The position numbers and the translations under genes are program-made. The notes beneath the pieces were generated by a model. It was not told where the DNA came from. It made no database searches and saw only the letters and a program-made list of their open reading frames with translations. A stretch of 64,000 nucleotides of DNA from Actinomadura fibrosa (GTDB taxonomy: Bacteria; Actinomycetota; Actinomycetes; Streptosporangiales; Streptosporangiaceae), in NCBI RefSeq assembly GCF_900659615.1, contig NZ_CAACUY010000011.1, positions 36,307-100,306 on the forward strand, given 5' to 3'. Shown here piece by piece: positions 8,227-18,648 of this stretch; within the stretch, counting starts at the first letter, position 1; every line of letters begins with the position of its first letter.

Positions 8227-9318
8227 ATGCATACAGTTCAGGTTCAGGGGTTGGTCAAGACGTTTGACGGGCACGTGCGGGCGCGGCGGCGGGGGCGGGG
8301 GGACCGCGTGCGGGCGCTGGACGGGGTCGACCTCGCCGCCGAGCCCGGCGAGTACCTGGTGCTGCTCGGGCCGTCCGGGTGCGGCAAGACGACGCTGCTG
8401 CGGACGATCGCGGGGCTGGAGCAGCCCACGGAGGGCGAGGTGCTGATCGGCGGGCACGTCGTGAACGGGCTGCCGCCGCGGGTCCGGCAGGTCGCGATGG
8501 TGTTCCAGTCGTACGCCCTCTACCCGCACAAGACGGTCAGGGACAACATCGTCTTCCCGCTGCGCGCCGAGCGGATGGCGCGGGACGAGCGGGAGCGCAA
8601 GGCGGCCTGGGCCGCGGACCTGCTGGACATCGGGCCGCTCATGGGGCGCAAGCCGCGCCAGCTCTCGGGCGGCGAGCGGCAGCGGGTCGCGCTGGCGCGG
8701 GCGCTGGTCCGCGAGCCGGCGGTGTTCCTGCTGGACGAGCCGCTGTCCAACCTCGACGCGAAGATGCGCGCGACCGCCCGGGACGAGCTGAAGCGGTTCC
8801 AGGAGCGCGTCGGCACCACGACGATCTACGTGACGCATGACCAGGCCGAGGCGATGGGGCTCGGCGACCGGATCGCGGTGCTGGAGCGCGGCCGGGTCCG
8901 GCAGGTCGGGACGCCGCAGGAGGTCTACGACGACCCGGCGGACACGTTCGTCGCCACGTTCATCGGGTCGCCGCCGATGAACCTCGTCCGCCGGGACGAT
9001 CTGCTCGTGGGGTTCCGCCCGGAGCACCTGCTGCCGGAGGAGGTCGTCCCGTCCGGCGAGCGGGTGGCGATGCCGCTGCGGGTCGAGCGGATGGAGTACC
9101 TGTCCGGCGACCGGCACGTGTACGGGACGGTGTCGGGGATCGGCGAGGAGACCCGCGTGATCGCGCGGCTGCCCGCCACGGTGACGACGCCCCTGGTGGC
9201 CGGGGAGGAGCACCGGTTCGCCGTGGAGCCGCACCGGCTCCGGTTCTTCGACGCCGAGGAGGGGACGCGGGCGCCGGCGGTGCCGGTGGACGGCGGCCCG
9301 ATCGGCGGTGCGCGGTGA
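8227..9318 (+). CDS. ABC importer ATPase (UgpC/MalK type)
   Basis: 363 residues: Walker A GPSGCGKTT at 48-56, Q-loop VFQSYALYPH, signature LSGGERQR at 146-153, Walker B VFLLDEPLSNLD, switch His in YVTHDQAEA, and a C-terminal TOBE/OB regulatory domain from about 245. Odd: between the first strand and the A-loop there is an extra basic stretch (RARRRGRG, about residues 18-25) absent from standard MalK proteins. Its stop overlaps the GTG of the next gene by four bases, so the transporter parts are translated in step. Confidence 0.9.
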   Translation: MHTVQVQGLVKTFDGHVRARRRGRGDRVRALDGVDLAAEPGEYLVLLGPSGCGKTTLLRTIAGLEQPTEGEVLIGGHVVNGLPPRVRQVAMVFQSYALYPHKTVRDNIVFPLRAERMARDERERKAAWAADLLDIGPLMGRKPRQLSGGERQRVALARALVREPAVFLLDEPLSNLDAKMRATARDELKRFQERVGTTTIYVTHDQAEAMGLGDRIAVLERGRVRQVGTPQEVYDDPADTFVATFIGSPPMNLVRRDDLLVGFRPEHLLPEEVVPSGERVAMPLRVERMEYLSGDRHVYGTVSGIGEETRVIARLPATVTTPLVAGEEHRFAVEPHRLRFFDAEEGTRAPAVPVDGGPIGGAR

Positions 9319-10250
9319 CGAGCACGCGGACCGAGGCCGCGACGGCCGCTCCGGACGTCCGGGGGAAGGCGCGGCTCGCCGACCGCGAGGGCTTCCTGGC
9401 CTGGGCGATGCTGCTGCCGTCGGTGGTCTACATCGTCGCGCTGGTGGGCGTGCCGTTCCTGCTGGCGATCGCGTTCGCGTTCTCGGACGTGACGACCGGC
9501 GACCCGTCCTTCGACTTCGTCGGGTTCGACAACTTCAGGGCCGTGTTCGACGACGGCGTGTTCTGGCGGGCGCTCCGCAACACGCTCGTGTTCACGCTGG
9601 CGAGCATGGTGCTGATCGTCGTGTTCGGGAAGATCCTCGCCAACATCCTGGTCGCCGACTTCCACGGCAAGTGGTTCGTCCGGTTCCTGGTGCTGCTGCC
9701 GTGGACGACGCCGGTGGCGCTGTCCACGATCTCGTGGCTGTGGTTCCTCGACTCGATCTACTCGCCGGTCGACTGGGTGCTCCGCCACCTCGGCCTCATC
9801 GACGGGAACGTGGTGTGGCTGGGCCGCCCGGGCACGGCGATGGCGTCGGTGGTCGCCGTGCAGGCGTGGCGGCTCACCCCGCTCGCCGCGGTGATCGTGA
9901 TGGCCGGGCTGGTGGCGATCCCCCGCGACATCGACGAGGCGGCCCGCATCGACGGCGCCGGGTTCTGGCGCCGCATGGTCGAGGTGACGATCCCGCTGAC
10001 CCTGCCGGTGATCGCGGTCGCCGCCCTGTTCGGCGCGATCATGACGTTCACCGACATGACGGTGTCCTACGTCCTCACCCGCGGCGGCCCGACGCACGCC
10101 ACGGACGTCCTCGCCTCGTGGGCCTACTTCCGCGGCATCGAGGGCGGCGACGTCGGGCAGGGCGCCGCGATCGCGCTGTTCCTGTTCCCCCTGCTGCTCG
10201 CCGGCGCGATCGCGATCCTGCGGGCCGTCCGCCGCCTGGAGGCCGGATGA
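9315..10250 (+). CDS. Carbohydrate-type ABC permease, MalF-like
   Basis: 311 residues with about six membrane segments. The cytoplasmic EAA loop that docks on the ATPase is visible as IDEAARIDGAGFWRRMVEVTIP. The start is the GTG in a GTGA overlap with the ATPase gene and the end is an ATGA overlap with the second permease. The N-terminus has a charged cytoplasmic tail of about 30 residues before the first membrane helix (AMLLPSVVYIVALVGVPFLL), as in LacF/UgpA-type subunits. Confidence 0.9.
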   Translation: MTSTRTEAATAAPDVRGKARLADREGFLAWAMLLPSVVYIVALVGVPFLLAIAFAFSDVTTGDPSFDFVGFDNFRAVFDDGVFWRALRNTLVFTLASMVLIVVFGKILANILVADFHGKWFVRFLVLLPWTTPVALSTISWLWFLDSIYSPVDWVLRHLGLIDGNVVWLGRPGTAMASVVAVQAWRLTPLAAVIVMAGLVAIPRDIDEAARIDGAGFWRRMVEVTIPLTLPVIAVAALFGAIMTFTDMTVSYVLTRGGPTHATDVLASWAYFRGIEGGDVGQGAAIALFLFPLLLAGAIAILRAVRRLEAG

Positions 10251-11140
10251 CCACTCCGGTGCGGACGGGCGGCGACATGGACGCCCTGCGCCGCCGCTAC
10301 GCGCTGCGGCACCTGGCGGCCCGCTGCGGCGTGTACGGCGCGGCCGTCCTGGCGGCGCTGGTGTGCGCGCTCCCGTTCCTGTGGAGCCTCGTCAGCGCGT
10401 TCAAGCAGAACCGCGACCTCTACAACCCGCAGAGCAACCCGTTCGCGTTCAACGAGCCCGCGACCCCGGACCATGTGACGTTCCTGTTCACCGACACGCC
10501 GTTCCTGACGTTCGTGGGCAACACGCTGCTCGTCGGCGCGCTGGTCGTGGCGGTCACGCTGCTGCTCGCGCTGCCCGCCGCCTACTCGCTCGCGCGGCTC
10601 GACCGCCCGTGGGGCACCCCGATGGGCATCGCGATTTTCATGGTGTACCTGGTGCCGCCGTCGCTGCTGTTCCTGTCGCTGACCCGCGTCGTCGTCACCC
10701 TCGGCCTGGAGGACTCCCTCTGGTCCATGGTCGTCGTCTACCCGACGATCACCGTCCCGGTGTCGGTCTGGCTGCTCATCGGCTTCCTCAAGGCCGTCCC
10801 GAAGGACGTGGAGGAGCAGGCCATGGTGGACGGCTACAGCCGGATCGGCGCGTTCCTGCGGGCCGTCCTGCCGCTCCTGTTCCCCGGCGTCGTCGCCGTC
10901 GTCGTGTTCAGCTTCACGCTCACGGCCAGCGAGTTCGTGTACGCGCTGGCGTTCGTGTCGGCGAGCCCCGAGATGGTCGTCAGCACCGGCGTGCCGACCC
11001 AGCTCGTCCGCGGCGACGTGTTCTTCTGGCAGTCGCTCCAGGCCGCCACCGTGCTCACCGCGGTGCCGATCGCGTTCGTGTTCAACCTGTTCCTCGACCG
11101 GTTCGTCACCGGCTTCACGATGGGGGCCGTCAAGACCTGA
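10247..11140 (+). CDS. Carbohydrate-type ABC permease, MalG-like
   Basis: 297 residues with six membrane segments. The EAA loop is [20 protein letters not shown]; it carries EEQAMVDG where most MalG-type proteins have EEAAxIDG, a small variation in the ATPase docking helix. The ATG at 10247 overlaps the stop of the first permease (ATGA). It closes the importer operon; the next gene begins 73 bases later with its own ribosome-binding site. Confidence 0.9.
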   Translation: MTTPVRTGGDMDALRRRYALRHLAARCGVYGAAVLAALVCALPFLWSLVSAFKQNRDLYNPQSNPFAFNEPATPDHVTFLFTDTPFLTFVGNTLLVGALVVAVTLLLALPAAYSLARLDRPWGTPMGIAIFMVYLVPPSLLFLSLTRVVVTLGLEDSLWSMVVVYPTITVPVSVWLLIGFLKAVPKDVEEQAMVDGYSRIGAFLRAVLPLLFPGVVAVVVFSFTLTASEFVYALAFVSASPEMVVSTGVPTQLVRGDVFFWQSLQAATVLTAVPIAFVFNLFLDRFVTGFTMGAVKT

Positions 11141-11213
11141 CCCCCGCTCCCGGGAGCCGGAGGGCCTGATAGAGATGGGGGCGACAGCTGATCCCCGAGA
11201 CGAGGAGGTCGCC

Positions 11214-11735
11214 ATGGCCGGCAAGCCGCCGCTCCCGCACGAGCACCTGCCGCAGGTCCCGTCGTTCACCGTCACCAGCGACGACATCGCCGAAGGCGAG
11301 CGCCTGGCCGACAGGCACGTGTTCGACGACTGGGGCTTCAGCGGCGGGAACGAGTCCCCGCACCTGCGCTGGTCCGGGTTCCCCGCCGAGACCAAGAGCT
11401 TCGCGGTGACCTGCTACGACCCCGACGCGCCCACCGGCAGCGGGTTCTGGCACTGGAGCCTGTTCGACATCCCCGCCGAGGTGACCGAGCTGCCCCGCGG
11501 CGCGGGCGGCCCCGACTCGAAGCTCGGCATCCACGCCCGCAACGACTACGGGACGAAGGCGTTCGGCGGCGCGGCCCCGCCCCCCGGCGACCCGCACCGC
11601 TACGTGTTCACCGTCCACGCGCTGGACGTCGAGACGCTCGGCGTCGACTCCGACGCGTCCCCCGCCGTCGTGGGCTTCAACATCACCGCCCACACCCTGG
11701 CCCGCGCGACGATCGTCCCCGAGTACGGCACCTGA
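11214..11735 (+). CDS. YbhB/YbcL-type PEBP family protein
   Basis: 173 residues, the typical length of bacterial phosphatidylethanolamine-binding-like (Raf kinase inhibitor-like) proteins. The anion-binding pocket residues are in [14 protein letters not shown] and the conserved [10 protein letters not shown] lies before it. GAGGAGG eight bases upstream selects the ATG at 11214 over an in-frame ATG at 11175. No signal peptide is present, so it is cytoplasmic. Bacterial members have no firmly assigned function. It may be read through from the importer operon, and a strong hairpin follows it. Confidence 0.9.
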   Translation: MAGKPPLPHEHLPQVPSFTVTSDDIAEGERLADRHVFDDWGFSGGNESPHLRWSGFPAETKSFAVTCYDPDAPTGSGFWHWSLFDIPAEVTELPRGAGGPDSKLGIHARNDYGTKAFGGAAPPPGDPHRYVFTVHALDVETLGVDSDASPAVVGFNITAHTLARATIVPEYGT

Positions 11736-11745
11736 GACGCCGCCT

Positions 11746-11781
11746 CCGAGGCCGCTCCGCACCGCGCTGGAGCGGCCTCGG
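11746..11781. terminator. Bidirectional terminator between convergent genes
   Basis: A perfect 13-bp stem, CCGAGGCCGCTCC at 11746-11758 with GGAGCGGCCTCGG at 11769-11781 and a 10-base loop, lies between the PEBP stop and the stop of the opposing ArsR-like gene. There is no long T tract, as is usual at this GC content. Confidence 0.8.
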
Positions 11782-11785
11782 CGCG

Positions 11786-12463
11786 TCAGCTCGCGCCGAC
11801 GAGCACGTCCCCGGCCGCCGTGCGGCGATAGAGGACCGACCGTCCGCTGCGCTCGCGCGTGACGAGCCCGGCCGCCCGCAGCACCGCGAGGTGGTCGCCG
11901 ACCCCGCCGAGGCTGAGCCGCAGCCGCGCGCACAGCCAGGACGTGGTGGCGGGCTCGGCGAGCGTCCTGAGCAGGTCCGCTCTGGTGCGGCCGAGCAGCC
12001 GCGCGAGAGCGTCCCCGTCCGGCTTCAGCAGCGCCCGCCACGCGGTCTCCAGCCCATCGGCGAGGCGGCCGGCGACGTCCGGGGCGCCGAGCACCTCCCG
12101 GACCGCCGGGGCGGGCTCGGGAAGCCCCTCCAGGTTCCGGGCGATCTCCTCGCGCGCCTGGGCGAGCGGCGTGGCCCGCACCGTCTCCAGTTGCTCGGCG
12201 ACCGTCAGGTTCGGGCGGGCGGGCGGCGGCTGGATGAAGTCGGCCATGTACGCGTGGCGCCGCCGCAGGAAGGCCAGCGCCCGGACGGCCGGGTCGTCCG
12301 CGATGTCCCGGTACGCGGGACGGGCCCGCTCCACCCACGGCCGCAGCGGCCCGGCGGGCGCGCGGCCCGCCACCAGTCCCAGCGCGGTGAGCGTCTCCAG
12401 CAGCGGCGCCACCCCGAAGCGACTGGCCGCCAGATCCCGCGGCCCGGTCTCGATCCGGTACAT
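11786..12463 (-). CDS. ArsR-like winged-helix regulator (DUF5937 type)
   Basis: 225 residues. The N-terminal two thirds are helical and fit the DUF5937 domain often found ahead of ArsR-type winged helices (SRFGVAPLLETLTALGLVAG near the start). The C-terminal 70 residues are a winged helix, with LCARLRLSLGGVGDHLAVLR as helix-turn-helix and VTRERSGRSVLYRRT as the wing. No metal-binding cysteine pair of true ArsR is present. ATG 12463 gives the MYRIETG start usual for the family. It is divergent from the broken MFS gene, a common regulator/efflux pairing, so that transporter was probably its target. Confidence 0.82.
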   Translation of the reverse strand: MYRIETGPRDLAASRFGVAPLLETLTALGLVAGRAPAGPLRPWVERARPAYRDIADDPAVRALAFLRRRHAYMADFIQPPPARPNLTVAEQLETVRATPLAQAREEIARNLEGLPEPAPAVREVLGAPDVAGRLADGLETAWRALLKPDGDALARLLGRTRADLLRTLAEPATTSWLCARLRLSLGGVGDHLAVLRAAGLVTRERSGRSVLYRRTAAGDVLVGAS

Positions 12464-12570
12464 CCGCCTCCCCACCCCGGGACCCGCGGCTGCACGCTCC
12501 CCGCACGAACGGTTTCGTTCCTGGACGAAACATTAGTCGCGGATGCGCGGCGCGCTGGAGGGTCGCCGCC

Positions 12571-13447
12571 ATGACCGCCGCCTCCTCCTCACGGCCCGGC
12601 CCGCGTCCGCGGGTTCGCTACCGCGACGCCTTCGCCCTGCCCGAGTTCCGGGTCCTGTTCGCTCTCCAGGCGCTCCAGGTCGGGGGCGACGCGGTCCGCA
12701 TGCTCGCCCTGTCGGTCCAGGTCTTCGAGCGGACGGGCTCCGCGCTCGCGTCGGCACTGGCGTTCGGCGCGGGCTTGCTCCCGTACGTGCTGGGCGGCGC
12801 GCTGCTGCTGGCGCTCGCGGACCGCGTCCCGGCGCGGCGGCTCTTGGCCGGGACGCACCTGCTGCGCCTCGTGGTCACGGCCGTGCTGGCGCTGGACGGG
12901 ACGCCCGTCCCGGCGGCGATCGCGCTGGTCGCCGCGCTGGGCCTGGCCGCGCCGGTGGGGGCGGCGGCCGTGCAGGCGCGGCTCGCGGCGCTGCTGCCCG
13001 GGGACGGGCTCGTGCTCGGCCGCTCGCTGTTCCTCATGACCGCCGCGGGCGCGCAGATCGCGGGCCAGGCGGCGGGCGGCCTGCTGCTGGCGGCCGTCGC
13101 CCCGTCCGGTGCCCTCTGGCTGGCCGCGGCGGGTGGCTCGGGAGTCCTGGCGGGTCAACCGGATGCTTCTCGGTGACCGCCGTGTCCGCGGGCTGCTGCT
13201 GGCCGGGTGGTTGCCGATCTCCCTGTCGGTGGGGGCCGAGGGCGCGCTCGTGCCGTACGCGGCGGGGCTCGGGCGGCCCGGGACGGCGGGGTTGATGCTC
13301 GGGGCCGGGGTCATGACGGGCCAGGCGGCCGGCATCGCGGCGGGCGGTGCTCTCGCCGGGTTCGCGGGGGCCGGGCCTGCCGTCGCGCTCTGCGGCGGGG
13401 CGGCCGTGGCATCCTGCCTGGCTCTGGGCCGCCACCTCAGGACTTGA
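12571..13447 (+). pseudogene. MFS transporter, frameshifted and truncated
   Basis: The first frame (12571-13176, 201 residues) encodes about six membrane segments of a drug-type MFS protein and then runs into an unrelated tail, GGSGVLAGQPDASR. The rest of the protein continues in another frame: SWRVNRMLLGDRRVRGLLLA and then about three more hydrophobic segments until the stop at 13445. The cytoplasmic linker normally joining the halves is missing, so the frame change looks like an out-of-frame deletion near 13130-13160 and not just one lost base. The C-terminal helices are also missing. Together only about 310 of some 400 residues remain. A sequencing error cannot be excluded for the frame change alone. 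Confidence 0.75.
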
Positions 13448-13886
13448 CGCGGGCCCAGACCCACTTGCCGTGCGGTTCGGTCGGGTGCACGCCGCACTCG
13501 GACGAGAGGGCCTGGACGATCGGCAGGCCCCAGCCGCCCGTCCCGTCGTCGTGCCCGGGATCGAGGGCGTGCGGGTCCGGGACGATGTCGTCCAGGGTGA
13601 GCTCGGCGACGGGACGGGCGACGGGCATCTCGTCGGAGCCGTCCCAGACCCACAGCAGGATCGAATCGGGCTCGCGGACGACCCGGATCCGGATCTCGCC
13701 GTCGGGCGTGCTCCGCACCGCGTTCGCGATCAGCTCGCCGACGATCAGGTGGACGTCGTGGGCGACATGGAGCATCCGCCAGTGCCTGAGCCGAAAGTCG
13801 ATCATCATGCGCGCCTGGCCCGACGCCGAGCGCGCGGCGAGACATGAGATCTCCAGATCATCCGGGTTCGTCACGTCGGTGCCCAC
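13437..13886 (-). CDS. HATPase_c-type ATP-binding protein (anti-sigma-factor-kinase-like)
   Basis: 149 residues of a stand-alone GHKL ATPase domain, the RsbW/SpoIIAB-like group abundant in actinomycetes. The N box is ELIANAV with E51 and N55, followed by LLWVWDGSD and GGWGLPIVQAL for the G1/G2 boxes. There is no sensor or dimerisation domain. Partners of this group are anti-sigma antagonists or XRE-type regulators, and an XRE-like gene lies divergently next to it. Its 3-prime end overlaps the end of the decayed MFS gene by 11 bases. Confidence 0.85.
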   Translation of the reverse strand: MGTDVTNPDDLEISCLAARSASGQARMMIDFRLRHWRMLHVAHDVHLIVGELIANAVRSTPDGEIRIRVVREPDSILLWVWDGSDEMPVARPVAELTLDDIVPDPHALDPGHDDGTGGWGLPIVQALSSECGVHPTEPHGKWVWARVKS

Positions 13887-14045
13887 TCCGTTCGCATTGG
13901 TCCCGCGCTCACCGCCGTCCAGCCGACCGCACCCCTAAGGATGCGTGACCCTGCGTGACGTCTTCACCGGTTTTCAAGGACGTCTGGGACGTTCATTGGC
14001 TACGTTGAGTAAACACTTCATCTGTCCGGGACCCGAGGGGGCACA

Positions 14046-14816
14046 GTGGCCAATGACGCGCTTCGGCAGGCCATGACCGGTGCGAGACTGACAGAGCAGG
14101 AACTCGCAAAAGCGTGTCAAGTGGACGTGAAGACCGTCGTCCGGTGGGTGAGCGACGAGGGCCGTATGCCCCATCCCCGACATCGGTGGGCCGCGTCCGA
14201 GGTCCTGGGGGTTGATGAGACCGTGCTGTGGCCAGACTCCATCCGCAAGAACGTGAAGACGGGGGTCGACCGCGAGGTCGTCGCGGTGTACCCGTACCGG
14301 TCCGCCTGCCCGAAGTCGGTGTGGCGCCGCCTCATCGCGGACGCCGAGAAGGATCTGACGTTCGCCGGCTATACCAACTACTTCCTGTGGCTGGAGATCC
14401 CCAACCTGCGGGGCGCGCTGCGGCGCAAGGCCGAGGCGGGCTGCCGGGTGCGGTTCCTCGTCGGCGACCCGACCAGCGAGGTCACGCGGCGCCGCGAGGA
14501 GCTGGAGGACGTGCCGCTCACCGTCGGCACCCGCATCAAGATCACGCTGGACGAGCTGGCGAAGCTGGCGGACGTCCCCGCCGTCGAGGCGCGGTACGGG
14601 GACGACCACATCGCCATGAGCGTGTTCGTGTTCGACGACGAGATGCTGGTCACGCCGCATCTCGCGCACCTGGTCGGGCACGACTCGCCGATGTTCCACG
14701 TCCGGCGCTGCCAGCCGGACGGGCTGTTCGACCGCTTCGAGTACCACGTGACCCGGCTGTGGGAGACGGGCCGGCCGATCCCGGCGCTGCACGCCACCGG
14801 ACGGCCGGCGGACTGA
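14046..14816 (+). CDS. Helix-turn-helix regulator with long C-terminal domain
   Basis: 256 residues, GTG start with GAGGGGG eight bases upstream. Residues 1-65 form an XRE-like helix-turn-helix (RLTEQELAKACQVDVKTVVRWVS). The remainder is an alpha/beta domain with AEKDLTFAGYTNYFLW, GCRVRFLVGD and DDHIAMSVFVFDDEML, the form seen in many streptomycete and Actinomadura XRE proteins; it recalls a phospholipase-D-like fold but I find no HxKxxxxD pair, so it is probably a non-catalytic sensor. It is divergent from the ATP-binding protein gene, a repeated pairing in these genomes. Confidence 0.8.
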   Translation: MANDALRQAMTGARLTEQELAKACQVDVKTVVRWVSDEGRMPHPRHRWAASEVLGVDETVLWPDSIRKNVKTGVDREVVAVYPYRSACPKSVWRRLIADAEKDLTFAGYTNYFLWLEIPNLRGALRRKAEAGCRVRFLVGDPTSEVTRRREELEDVPLTVGTRIKITLDELAKLADVPAVEARYGDDHIAMSVFVFDDEMLVTPHLAHLVGHDSPMFHVRRCQPDGLFDRFEYHVTRLWETGRPIPALHATGRPAD

Positions 14817-14822
14817 TCCCAG

Positions 14823-14863
14823 CGGGTTGCGGCATCACCGTGGCGCCACGATGCCGCAACCCG
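14823..14863. terminator. Bidirectional terminator
   Basis: A 14-bp perfect stem, CGGGTTGCGGCATC with GATGCCGCAACCCG, encloses a 13-base loop that itself contains the palindrome GTGGCGCCAC. It fills the gap between the convergent XRE-like and radical SAM genes. Confidence 0.85.
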
Positions 14864-14878
14864 GCCCAGGGCGCGCGG

Positions 14879-16195
<1,317 letters not shown>

Positions 16196-16578
16196 GTGTT
16201 GGTACTCCTTGGAGTCAGCGGGGAAGACGCACCCCGGCACTTCGTCACGGACCGTGATCAGAAAGCCGCAGGCCACCCCCATTGAACAGTTTCGGATGGG
16301 TCCATGCCGAATTGATACCCCTTCCCTTCGGCGAAGAAGCTGGTCAAGCCCGATCCAGGCGAATCGCCCCGACATCATCGTGGACGGTCCGGCGCTTGTA
16401 CAACGACTACGTCACGTCAACTTCTCCGTCGGGACGGGTCGGGTTTCCGGTCGGGACGCGCCCGGCGCCTCCCGTCCCGCGGATCTCCCGGAAAACGCGC
16501 CCCGCGTCATCGACTGACACGATGTTCGTCGATACTTGCTGGGGGGCGGGCAGGGCCAGGCGTGGTGAGGGGGCCTGA
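16196..16578. other. Intergenic region between divergent radical SAM and DUF998 genes
   Basis: 383 bases. It is clearly less GC-rich than its surroundings in parts and holds the ribosome-binding site of the radical SAM gene (AAGGAG, complement of 16205-16210) and presumably both promoters. I find no convincing ORF, RNA structure or dyad in it; short direct repeats of CGTCGGGACG/GGTCGGGACG type occur near 16430-16460. Confidence 0.5.
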
Positions 16579-17307
16579 GTGGACCTTGACAGGGTGGACG
16601 CCGGACCGGGCGTCGTACCGGCATGGGTGGTCGTCCTGGCCGCCGTCGCGGCGGTCTCCTACGCGACGTTCTTCCTGGAGCACCTGCTCAGCCCCGACCT
16701 CGACGTCGTCAACGGGTACGTGAGCGAGCTGTCGGCGGTCGACCAGCCGTTCCACAACGTCTACAGCGGCGGCGACCTGATCACCGGAGTCCTGTCGATC
16801 ATCGTCGCGGCCGGGACGCTGCGCAGGTTGCGGCGCCGCCCTCTCGCGACCGCCGGGTGGACGTTCCTCGGCCTGTTCGGGGTGTGCGCGATCGGCGACG
16901 CCACGTTCCCGCTGGACTGCGCGCCCAGCCTGGAGACGTGGTGCGCGCTCCGGGAGCGGTCGGAGCAGGTGTCGTTCTCCCACGAGTTCCACTCGGTGAC
17001 CAGCAGCGCCGTGATCGTCTGCGGTGTGGTGGCGCTGTTCACGCTGTCGATGGCGGCCCGCCGCTACGGGTGGTGGCCCGCGCTCGCCCGCTGGGGCTGG
17101 CCGCTCGCCCTCGCCGAGTCGGTGTTCGCGCTCGGCACGCTGCTGGCGATGTACCTCGGCCGCTGGCTCGGCATCATCCAGCGGATCCAGATCGGCATCC
17201 TCTGCCTCGGCCTGCTCACCATCGCCTGGGCGCTGTACGCCGACCGGAGAAACGCGGGGCGCACCGGCCCCGGCCTCCCGCCCGTACGAGAGAAGACCCC
17301 CCTATGA
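16579..17307 (+). CDS. DUF998 membrane protein
   Basis: 242 residues with about six membrane segments and the DUF998 pattern: VNGYVSELSAVDQPFHNVYSGGDLITG after helix 1, IGDATFPLDCAP in an outer loop, and FSHEFHSVTSSAVIV. The acid and histidine residues conserved in the loops (D, H) recall the CREST superfamily of membrane hydrolases, but catalysis is unproven for DUF998. GTG start; its stop overlaps the hydrolase ATG by four bases. It is the first gene of a coupled three-gene set. Confidence 0.85.
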   Translation: MDLDRVDAGPGVVPAWVVVLAAVAAVSYATFFLEHLLSPDLDVVNGYVSELSAVDQPFHNVYSGGDLITGVLSIIVAAGTLRRLRRRPLATAGWTFLGLFGVCAIGDATFPLDCAPSLETWCALRERSEQVSFSHEFHSVTSSAVIVCGVVALFTLSMAARRYGWWPALARWGWPLALAESVFALGTLLAMYLGRWLGIIQRIQIGILCLGLLTIAWALYADRRNAGRTGPGLPPVREKTPL

Positions 17308-18248
17308 CCGAACCCGAGACCGGCGGGCCCGAGCACGCCGCCCCCGCCGGCACCGCCCCCGCCGGTGAGATCGTCAACGTCGGACGCGAGCAGGTGCACG
17401 TCGTCGAAGAAGGGCCCGCCGACGGATCCCCGGTGCTGCTGAGCTCCGGGCTCGGCGGGGCCTGGTTCGACTGGCGGCCCGTCGCGGACCTGCTGCGCGA
17501 CCGCGCCCGGGTGATCGCCTTCGACCGTCCCGGCCTCGGGCTGAGCCCGGCCGCGCACGCCGCGCCGACGCTGCGCCGCGACGCGGACGTGCTCGCCGGA
17601 CTCGCCGAGCGGGCCGGGCGGCCGGTGACCGTCGTCGCGCACTCGATGGCCGCGTTCCACGCCGAGGCCCTCGCGCGGCTGCGCCCCGAACTCGTCCACG
17701 GCCTGGTCCTCGTGGATCCGAGCTACGAGCGCGACCCGCACGCGCGCGTCCGGTACGCGGCGGCGGTGACGCCCGCCGCGACGGCCCTGGGAGCGCTCCT
17801 CGGCGCGACCCGGCTGGCGCGGTGCGTCGGCCCCGCCGGCCGGAGGATCGTCCTCAAGCGGACGAGCAGGCGGGAGGAGCCGGTGCCGCCCGCCGTCGTC
17901 CGGTCGGTCTACGGGCGCGGGACCGTCCTCGGCACCGTCCTCGCCGAGGACCTCGCCTACCGGGAGATGGCCGTCGACCTCGCGCGGCTCCGCGAGCGGC
18001 GCCCGTTCCCGCCCGTCCCGCTCGTGGTGATCACCGCGCTCGGCGACGTCGAGGACCCCGGCAAGGCCCGGGAATGGGCGGCGGACCACGCGCGGCTCGC
18101 CGCGATCAGCCCGCACGGCTCCCAGGTCGAGCTGCCCGACTCCCTGCACATGGTGCAGCTCGACCGCCCCGACGCCGTCGCGGACGCGGTCGCGACCGTC
18201 CTCGGCCACCCCGCCGGGCGGAACGGCGTCCGCGAGGGAACGGCGTGA
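17304..18248 (+). CDS. Alpha/beta hydrolase
   Basis: 314 residues. Visible are the oxyanion strand LLSSGLGGAWFDW, the FDRPGLGLS turn, the nucleophile elbow AHSMAAF with Ser114, and the C-terminal PDSLHMVQLDRP holding the catalytic His. The elbow departs from GxSxG: both flanking positions are Ala (A-H-S-M-A), which is tolerated in some hydrolases. The ATG forms an ATGA overlap with the DUF998 gene and its stop overlaps the next GTG, so three genes are translationally coupled. No signal peptide; it probably acts in the cytoplasm on a small ester or lipid. Confidence 0.88.
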   Translation: MTEPETGGPEHAAPAGTAPAGEIVNVGREQVHVVEEGPADGSPVLLSSGLGGAWFDWRPVADLLRDRARVIAFDRPGLGLSPAAHAAPTLRRDADVLAGLAERAGRPVTVVAHSMAAFHAEALARLRPELVHGLVLVDPSYERDPHARVRYAAAVTPAATALGALLGATRLARCVGPAGRRIVLKRTSRREEPVPPAVVRSVYGRGTVLGTVLAEDLAYREMAVDLARLRERRPFPPVPLVVITALGDVEDPGKAREWAADHARLAAISPHGSQVELPDSLHMVQLDRPDAVADAVATVLGHPAGRNGVREGTA

Positions 18249-18601
18249 GGCGGCTGCCCGCCGTCCTGCTGGCCGGGCTCCTCGTCCTGTCCGTCTCCGG
18301 CTGCAAGGTCATGCAGAGGATCTCGGACGGGTCGTACAACAACGCCGTGACGGACGGCGTCGTCAAGGAGCTGGACGAGCGGAACATCCGGCTGGAGAAG
18401 CGACCCTCCTGCAAGACCCGCGACTCCGGCTCCGCGTCCGTCCATGTGGAGTGCACGGCCACCACGCGCGAAGGCCAGCCGGTCGTCGTGACGGGCGTCG
18501 CGGAGGAGGCCGACACCGACCATCCCCGGGAGCTGTACGAGGTGACCGTCGGCGGGCAGGAGGTGCTCCGCCAGAACTGCCTCGGCCTGGGCTGCCACTG
18601 A
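18245..18601 (+). CDS. DUF4333-like lipoprotein
   Basis: 118 residues. The signal ends in a lipobox SVSGC with the lipidated Cys near residue 20. The mature protein has a small alpha/beta DUF4333-like domain with three further cysteines: SCKT, VECTAT and a terminal NCLGLGC. The GTG start overlaps the hydrolase stop (GTGA). DUF4333 proteins are common exported actinobacterial proteins without known function. The next gene is a diverged copy, so a local duplication is likely. Confidence 0.8.
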   Translation: MRRLPAVLLAGLLVLSVSGCKVMQRISDGSYNNAVTDGVVKELDERNIRLEKRPSCKTRDSGSASVHVECTATTREGQPVVVTGVAEEADTDHPRELYEVTVGGQEVLRQNCLGLGCH

Positions 18602-18648
18602 CGCGTCACGAGTCCGCATGAATCGGGAAAGGCCTCGCCGCGTCCCGC

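Noticed and set aside
12571..13447. Programmed frameshift joining the two MFS halves
   Set aside because: No slippery sequence is evident, the connecting linker is missing, and the C-terminus is also short, so decay is simpler.
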